This document shows positions 5,062 to 9,184 of a stretch of 9,184 nt of DNA, in pieces; position 1 is the first letter of the stretch; each line of letters opens with the position of its first letter. Made by a program: the position numbers and the translations under genes. Origin of the DNA: Betaproteobacteria bacterium UBA5582 (GTDB taxonomy: Bacteria; Pseudomonadota; Gammaproteobacteria; Burkholderiales; Rhodocyclaceae). Below the pieces are notes generated by a model. The model had not been told where the DNA came from. It ran no database searches and saw only the letters and a program-made list of their open reading frames with translations. The stretch is taken from positions 1 through 9,184 of the forward strand of contig DILW01000091.1 in the NCBI GenBank assembly GCA_002425245.1, given 5' to 3'.

Positions 5062-6319
5062 GCTGCTTCTCCAGAACGGCGGCGAAGAAACCGTCGGTAT
5101 CGTGGCGATGCGGCAAAAGATGGAGCATGTCGCCGGTCAGCTCGACGCCCTGGCGGGCCAGGATCGGCGCCACCGGCACCAGGGCAAAGGCCGGATGCGC
5201 GGCCAGGAAGGCGTCGACAACCCGCTCGTTTTCCTCGGCCAGCAGGCTGCAGGTGGCATAGACCAGCCGCCCGCCGGGGCGGACCAGGCTGGCCGCCGCT
5301 GCCAGGATGGCAGCCTGCTTGGCGCTCAGTTCGGCAATCGCCGCCGCATCCTGGCGCCATTTCAGGTCGGGATTGCGGCGCAAGGTGCCGAGGCCCGAGC
5401 ACGGCGCATCGACCAGCACCCGATCAACCTTGCCGGCCAGGCGTTTGATTTTCTGGTCGCGCTCGTGCTCGATGCGCACCGGGTGCACGTTCGACAGGCC
5501 GGAGCGCGCCAGGCGCGGCTTGAGCTTGCTCAGGCGCCGCTCGGATACGTCGAGGGCATACAGACGGCCGGTGTTGCGCATCTGGGCGCCGAGCAGCAGC
5601 GTCTTGCCGCCGGCACCGGCGCAGAAATCGACGACCATTTCGCCACGCTTGGCCTCGACCAGCAGGCCGAGCAACTGACTGCCCTCGTCCTGGACTTCGA
5701 AGCTGCCGTCGAGGAAAGCCGGATGCTTCGCCAGTGCCGGCTTGTCGCGCAGGCGCACGGCCAGTGGCGACAGCGCGCCGGGCTGGGCGGCGATACCGGC
5801 TTCGGCGAGCCGGGCGAGCAGCGCCGGCCGATCACATTTCAGACTATTCACGCGCAGGTCCAGCGGCGCCGGCCGGTTGAGCGCCGCCGCCAGGGCCGGC
5901 ACTTCATCGGCTGAAAAGCTGCCGAGCAGGCGTTCGTACAACCAGTCGGGCAGATCGCAGCGAACTGCCGGCGGCAAGGCCGCCTCATCGAAGGCCGCCA
6001 CTTCGGCCAGCCAGGCTTCCTCGCCGGATTTCAGCACCGGCGCCAGTTCCCGCAGGTTCCAGCCGCGTACGGTCAGCAGGGCGACCAGCAGGCGACGTCG
6101 GTCGGTCAGCTCGCCGCCGCAGCGCGCTTCGATGCTGCGCCCGCGGCGCAGCACGGCGAACACCGTCTCGGCGACGAAACCGCGATCTGCATGGCCCAAC
6201 TGGCGATGCTCGCGGAAATAACGCGACACCACGGCATCGGCCGGGTGCTCGAAATCGAGGAGTTGCCCGAGCAGCGCTTCGGCGTGGGCAAAGAGGGCGG
6301 GCGTGAAGCGGACTTTCAT
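5054..6319 (-). CDS. RsmB/NOP-family SAM-dependent RNA (cytosine-5) methyltransferase
   Basis: A 421-residue class I methyltransferase that transfers a methyl group from S-adenosylmethionine to C5 of cytosine, probably in rRNA. SAM-binding motif I is DFCAGAGGKT (231-240), followed by YALDVSERRL (254-263). Both family cysteines are present: C307 in DAPCSGLGTLRRNP (304-317), the nucleophile-side motif IV/TC region, and C357 in YATCSLL (354-360). Residues 1-145 form an alpha-helical N-terminal region in the place of the NusB-like domain of RsmB, but with weak resemblance. The CAGAGGKT version of motif I differs from the CAAPGGKT of E. coli RsmB (Fmu), so this may be a second RsmB/NOP paralogue rather than the m5C967 16S enzyme; I therefore give no symbol. 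ATG 6319 shares ATGA with the upstream stop and has AGGA 5 nt ahead. Confidence 0.9.
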   Translation of the reverse strand: MKVRFTPALFAHAEALLGQLLDFEHPADAVVSRYFREHRQLGHADRGFVAETVFAVLRRGRSIEARCGGELTDRRRLLVALLTVRGWNLRELAPVLKSGEEAWLAEVAAFDEAALPPAVRCDLPDWLYERLLGSFSADEVPALAAALNRPAPLDLRVNSLKCDRPALLARLAEAGIAAQPGALSPLAVRLRDKPALAKHPAFLDGSFEVQDEGSQLLGLLVEAKRGEMVVDFCAGAGGKTLLLGAQMRNTGRLYALDVSERRLSKLKPRLARSGLSNVHPVRIEHERDQKIKRLAGKVDRVLVDAPCSGLGTLRRNPDLKWRQDAAAIAELSAKQAAILAAAASLVRPGGRLVYATCSLLAEENERVVDAFLAAHPAFALVPVAPILARQGVELTGDMLHLLPHRHDTDGFFAAVLEKQHG

Positions 6320-7299
6320 GGGTTTCCTGATGTGTTTGGATCGAGCGCAACGGGAGCGGGCTCGATGTCGGTGGCGATCTGCTCGTAGCTGTCGCCCTTT
6401 TTATCGGTGAAGCGGATTTTAACCGGCAAGCGCCCGTGATCGAGCGCAATCCAGATATCCATCAGCGTTTCTCCGGCAGCACGCAAGTGCAAGGTGCGGA
6501 ACCGTCCGGCCGGCGTCTCCAGCCAGGTTCCACCATAGGCATCGAGCGCGTAACGTTCGTATTTCTTGCCGGTCACCACCCCCATGCTGGTACCGTATTC
6601 AAGTGCCGGCAGGTAGGCCAGCTGGTAGTTCAGCGACAGCAGGTCCTGGGTTCCCGGCGCCACCGGCAGGACACTGCCATCCCGGAGCAGGGTGATTTCC
6701 GCCTTGTCCCAGTCGAAATCGGCCCCCTCGGCGGCCGGACGCCCCTGGCGCAGGACGCGGAAACGCTCAGGCTGAAGCCCCTTGGCCCGGAGGCGGCCGA
6801 CGCTTTCGTACTCCTGACGCACCGGCTTGAACAGCGCGACCAGGCCGCTGGTTTCGATCATGCCGGTGAGGCGGTAAGTGCCGTCGCCGGGAAATTCCCA
6901 TTGATGCACGGCGCGGCCGATGTTCATCCGCGGCGAATCGCGGACCACGATGAAATTGGTCCGCCCGCTGCCGGCCAGTACAGGCATCACCGGAGCCGGC
7001 GCCGCCTCCTTCGCTGCCGGTTCGACGAATTCCGGCGGCGGTGCCAGCGGCGGCGTCTCCTCAAGCGCAACCGGCGCCGGGACCGGCACCGGCCGCGCCG
7101 GCTTTTTCCTGAACACCGGCTCGGACCGCGGCGCTGGCGCTGCGGGCTGTACCAAGGGCAAGGGCGGCAGAACTTTCAGTTCAGCCTGCAGCGGCGGCGG
7201 TTCCACCCGTTCGGCGAAACCGCGGTAATCGGCGCCGAACAGGAACAGCGCGTGGACCAGCAGGGAAACGGCCAAAGCTGCCAGGAGAAGCAGGGGCAT
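6316..7299 (-). CDS. DUF3108 protein with TonB-like N-terminus
   Basis: A 327-residue protein with an uncleaved N-terminal membrane anchor (LLLLAALAVSLLVHALFLFG, about 3-22), a Pro/Ala-rich linker (about 33-105, repeats such as PARPVPVPAPV) and a C-terminal DUF3108 domain (about 115-310). The domain shows the expected pattern: GTYRLTGMIETSGLVALFKP (140-159), ESVGRLRAKGLQPERF (165-180), GTQDLLSLNYQLAYLP (216-231), then GRFRTLHLRA and DIWIALDHGRLPVKIRF. The domain should sit in the periplasm. The anchor plus Pro-rich spacer is TonB-like in design, but I see no TonB C-terminal domain. DUF3108 function is not established. ATG 7299 begins 5 nt after the purN stop and has only a weak GACGGG upstream, so coupling to purN translation is likely. 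Its stop overlaps the RNA methyltransferase start. Confidence 0.88.
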   Translation of the reverse strand: MPLLLLAALAVSLLVHALFLFGADYRGFAERVEPPPLQAELKVLPPLPLVQPAAPAPRSEPVFRKKPARPVPVPAPVALEETPPLAPPPEFVEPAAKEAAPAPVMPVLAGSGRTNFIVVRDSPRMNIGRAVHQWEFPGDGTYRLTGMIETSGLVALFKPVRQEYESVGRLRAKGLQPERFRVLRQGRPAAEGADFDWDKAEITLLRDGSVLPVAPGTQDLLSLNYQLAYLPALEYGTSMGVVTGKKYERYALDAYGGTWLETPAGRFRTLHLRAAGETLMDIWIALDHGRLPVKIRFTDKKGDSYEQIATDIEPAPVALDPNTSGNP

Positions 7300-7304
7300 G
7301 CCCG

Positions 7305-7952
7305 TCAGCGCAAGGGCGGCGCAATCAGTGCGGTTTCGTCGGTCGGTGCGTCGACGAGGCGAACCCGACCGCCGTCAAGGCGCAGGCGGTCTTCGGCAAA
7401 CCAGCGTACCGCCTGCGGATAGATGCGATGCTCCTGGCGCAGCACGCGGGCCGCCAGGCTGTCCTCGCTATCGCCATCGAACACCGGCACGGCGGCCTGG
7501 ATGACGACCGGCCCGTGGTCGAGCGCGGCGGTCACGAAATGCACGGTACAGCCGTGGATGCGCACGCCCTCGTCGAGCGCCCGCTGGTGCGTGTGCAGGC
7601 CGGGAAATGAGGGCAGCAAGGACGGGTGGATGTTGAGCAGCCGGCCCTCGTAACGGCTCACGAAAGCCGGCGTCAGGATGCGCATGAAACCGGCCAGGAC
7701 CACCAGGTCCGGCGCGAATTCGTCGATGCAGGCAGCCAGCGCATCGTCGAAAGCCTCGCGGCCGGCAAAGGCCTTGTGATCGAGGGAACGGACGGGGATG
7801 CCGGCGCGGGCAGCGGTTTCCAGGCCCTTGGCATCCGGCCGGTTGCTGATCACGGCGGCGATGTTGACCGGCAGGCGGCCGGCATCGCGTTCGGCGAGCA
7901 TGGCTTCCATGTTGCTGCCGCGGCCGGAAATCAGGATGACGATGTTTTTCAT
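7305..7952 (-). CDS. purN: Phosphoribosylglycinamide formyltransferase (GART)
   Basis: A 215-residue cytoplasmic enzyme of de novo purine synthesis that transfers the formyl group of 10-formyltetrahydrofolate to GAR to give FGAR. Conserved features: phosphate-binding ISGRGSNMEA (8-17); VLAGFMRILTPAFV (85-98), the folate-pocket segment; NIHPSLLPSFPG (107-118) with catalytic N107 and H109; and GCTVHFVTAALDHGPVVIQ (134-152) with D145, matching the Asn-His-Asp triad of E. coli PurN. Length agrees with the family (about 212 aa). ATG 7952 follows the upstream stop by 2 nt and has no strong Shine-Dalgarno, so it is probably translationally coupled. Its place inside a cluster of envelope and RNA-modification genes is unlike the pur operons of some bacteria. 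No PurR-like operator was recognised in the 43-nt intergenic region ahead of the cluster. Confidence 0.97.
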   Translation of the reverse strand: MKNIVILISGRGSNMEAMLAERDAGRLPVNIAAVISNRPDAKGLETAARAGIPVRSLDHKAFAGREAFDDALAACIDEFAPDLVVLAGFMRILTPAFVSRYEGRLLNIHPSLLPSFPGLHTHQRALDEGVRIHGCTVHFVTAALDHGPVVIQAAVPVFDGDSEDSLAARVLRQEHRIYPQAVRWFAEDRLRLDGGRVRLVDAPTDETALIAPPLR

Positions 7953-7954
7953 GT

Positions 7955-8671
7955 TCAGAAACTCACGGGGAGAAAAATGGCCGTCGCCACCGACTGGGTA
8001 ACCCGCGACAGCGTCCGGCCGTTGCGGTCGGCGACGATCTGGGCCATGAAGTCGAGCAGGCCGACGACGCGCCCGAACTCGCGTTCGAAGGAGAGATTGC
8101 GGTTATTCACATCGAGTTCGTTCGACAGCAGGTAAGGCTCACCGGCCGGGTTGCGGTCGTGGCCCAGCTTCCAGATGGCGATTTCCATGTTGCGCGCGGC
8201 ATTGAACAGCTTGGTCTCGTTCAGGCTGTCGAGAATGTAGAAATCGTCCTTGTGCTCGAAGGCGGCGTCGACCATGGTCAGCAGGCCGAACATCAGCGCC
8301 CCGACGCGGTCGTCGCGATAGTCCTCGGCAAAGGCCTGGGCCGCGGCCAGGCGTTCGCGCTTGCCGGTCAGCGCCGGCCAGGATTGACGCTGACGCAGGC
8401 GCTCCAGCGCCGCCTCCCGGCTGGACAGGCCGGCCTGCCGCCATTCGCGCGGGTTGCGCTTGTACAGCTTGTCGGCGATGCGCATCAGTCCGGCCACCAC
8501 TTCCTCACGATTGACGTCAGTGACCCGGTCGATCTCGGATTTCAGCAGGTAGCGCGCCTCGACCCGGGTCTCCGGGCGCCCCTCGCGATCCAGACGGGTC
8601 GAACAGGCACTCGCCGAGAACAGCAGCGCGGCTGCGAGCAACAAGCGAAGGAAGGAGGACGAGCCGCGCAT
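7955..8671 (-). CDS. Probable lipoprotein of unknown function
   Basis: A 238-residue protein with a type II signal peptide: basic MRGSSSFLR, a hydrophobic stretch LLLAAALLF (10-18) and ASAC with lipid-modifiable C23. The -3 position is Ala rather than Leu, which is tolerated. Ser at +2 would favour the outer membrane under the standard Lol rule. The mature part is mainly helical and charged, with LMRIADKLYKRNPREWRQAG (62-81), FAEDYRDDRVGALMFGLLTMVDAAFEH (about 114-140) and KLFNAARNMEIAIWKL (154-169), and ends in a hydrophobic tail VTQSVATAIFLPVSF. I recognise no named domain. ATG 8671 is chosen because it starts the signal peptide; ATG 8701 would add ten residues and lies inside the predicted -10 box. 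It is the first gene of the five-gene cluster and stops 2 nt before purN. Confidence 0.8.
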   Translation of the reverse strand: MRGSSSFLRLLLAAALLFSASACSTRLDREGRPETRVEARYLLKSEIDRVTDVNREEVVAGLMRIADKLYKRNPREWRQAGLSSREAALERLRQRQSWPALTGKRERLAAAQAFAEDYRDDRVGALMFGLLTMVDAAFEHKDDFYILDSLNETKLFNAARNMEIAIWKLGHDRNPAGEPYLLSNELDVNNRNLSFEREFGRVVGLLDFMAQIVADRNGRTLSRVTQSVATAIFLPVSF

Positions 8672-8697
8672 GCAGGCACCGGGGAAGTAAAGAGGCC

Positions 8698-8709
8698 GCA
8701 TTATAATGC
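8698..8709. promoter_or_regulatory. Perfect palindrome with overlapping divergent TATAAT boxes
   Basis: GCATTATAATGC reads identically on both strands and contains a consensus TATAAT on plus (8702-8707) and on minus (8705-8700). The plus box ends 6 nt before the A of the mutL ATG (8714), so the transcript would begin at or next to the start codon. The minus box would start transcription near 8693, about 22 nt ahead of the lipoprotein ATG 8671. No good -35 box was found on either strand at 16-18 nt. Confidence 0.5.
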
Positions 8710-8721
8710 GGGCATGCCCGC
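8708..8721. repeat. 14-bp perfect palindrome centred on the mutL start codon
   Basis: GCGGGCATGCCCGC is a perfect 14-bp palindrome whose centre is the AT of the mutL ATG. It shares its first two bases with the palindrome at 8698-8709. It could be a protein-binding site. In a transcript starting upstream it could form a 5-bp GC stem with the start codon in the 4-nt loop. Confidence 0.5.
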
Positions 8722-9184
8722 TCATTTTCCAAGAATCGCCCGCCTCCCCGACCTCCTGATCAGCCAGATTGCCGCCGGCGAGGTCGTCGAAAGACCTGCT
8801 TCGGTCTTGAAGGAACTGCTCGAAAACAGCCTCGACGCCGGCAGCACGGCGATCCAGGTGCACCTGGAAGAAGGTGGCGTCAAGCTGATCCGCATCACCG
8901 ACGACGGCTGCGGGATTGCCAAGGATGAACTGGCGCTGGCGCTGACCCGGCACGCCACCTCGAAGATCGCCAGCCTCGACGACCTCGAACGCGTCGCCAG
9001 CTTCGGCTTTCGCGGCGAGGCGCTGGCCTCGGTCGCCGCCGTCGCCCGGCTCGCCATCACCAGCCGTGAAAGAGGCGCCAGCCACGCCTGGAAGCTGCGC
9101 GGCGAAAATGGTGCCGAACCCGAACCGGCGGCGCTGATGGCCGGCACCGTGGTCGAGATGCGCGACCTCTATTACAACACCCCG
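8714..9184 (+). CDS. mutL: DNA mismatch repair protein MutL, N-terminal part (cut by window edge)
   Basis: The first 157 codons of MutL, open to the right edge. MutL is the GHKL-type ATPase that links MutS mismatch recognition to downstream strand removal. The GHKL ATP-binding motifs are all seen: IAAGEVVERPASVLKELLEN (19-38) with the catalytic Glu E34 and Mg-coordinating N38; ITDDGCGI (61-68), motif II; RHATSKI (79-85); GFRGEAL (98-104), motif III; and the start of GTVVEMRDLYYNTP (144-157). The start aligns with the E. coli protein, which has a similarly short lead before the NQIAAGEVVERP segment, and no other in-frame start lies just upstream. No Shine-Dalgarno precedes the ATG. It is divergent from the lipoprotein/purN cluster with 42 nt between start codons. 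Most of the protein, including the C-terminal dimerisation domain, is outside the window. Confidence 0.97.
   Translation, partial: MPAHFPRIARLPDLLISQIAAGEVVERPASVLKELLENSLDAGSTAIQVHLEEGGVKLIRITDDGCGIAKDELALALTRHATSKIASLDDLERVASFGFRGEALASVAAVARLAITSRERGASHAWKLRGENGAEPEPAALMAGTVVEMRDLYYNTP

Noticed and set aside
3694..5448. 584-codon open frame on plus opposite the MscS-type gene
   Set aside because: Its product is a Gln/Asp/His/Arg-rich reverse-strand shadow, crosses two real genes, and the opposite strand carries clear MscS signatures.
7070..7160. GC-rich, repeat-like stretch
   Set aside because: Explained by the Pro/Ala-rich spacer codons of the DUF3108 protein; not an independent repeat element.
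8672..9085. Upstream extension of the lipoprotein frame to 9085
   Set aside because: It would run antisense through mutL and hide the signal peptide, which begins at ATG 8671.

Overview
The window is GC-rich, densely packed bacterial chromosomal DNA. The gene content and protein style (ArgD, PurN, a DUF3108 protein, an RsmB/NOP methyltransferase, an MscS-type channel, MutL) suggest a betaproteobacterium, possibly Rhodocyclales. That placement is inferred from protein character only, since no rRNA or other marker is present. No mobile element, tRNA, rRNA or CRISPR array was seen. The left edge (about 1-90) is a cytosine-rich, homopolymer-laden stretch that looks like a degraded contig end, and it corrupts the 3' part of argD.

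Layout. (1) 1-911, minus: argD (acetylornithine aminotransferase), cut by the contig end. Its 5' leader carries a strong intrinsic-terminator-like hairpin just before the ribosome binding site. (2) 1051-1827, plus: an orphan ParA/MinD-type ATPase, divergent from argD. (3) 1814-2029, minus: a 71-residue protein of unknown function that converges on and overlaps parA by 14 nt and has a good promoter of its own. (4) 2133-3712, minus: two translationally coupled genes, a secreted DUF2914-like protein followed by a four-helix membrane protein with a coiled-coil-like loop. A promoter with a perfect -35 box lies at the end of the preceding gene. (5) 3772-8671, minus: a compact five-gene cluster of probable lipoprotein, purN, DUF3108 protein, RsmB/NOP-type RNA methyltransferase and MscS-family channel, with junctions from a 5-nt gap to an 8-nt overlap. 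(6) 8714-9184, plus: the first 157 codons of mutL, divergent from the cluster and cut by the right edge. It starts inside a pair of abutting perfect palindromes that contain a consensus TATAAT.

Most genes are housekeeping functions: arginine synthesis, purine synthesis, rRNA modification, osmotic protection and mismatch repair. The least explained parts are the DUF2914-like/membrane protein pair, the ParA/71-residue convergent pair, the probable lipoprotein, and three regulatory architectures: the argD leader terminator, the convergent hairpin at the parA end and the mutL start palindromes. I saw no defence system, biosynthetic cluster or other clearly new multi-gene system.
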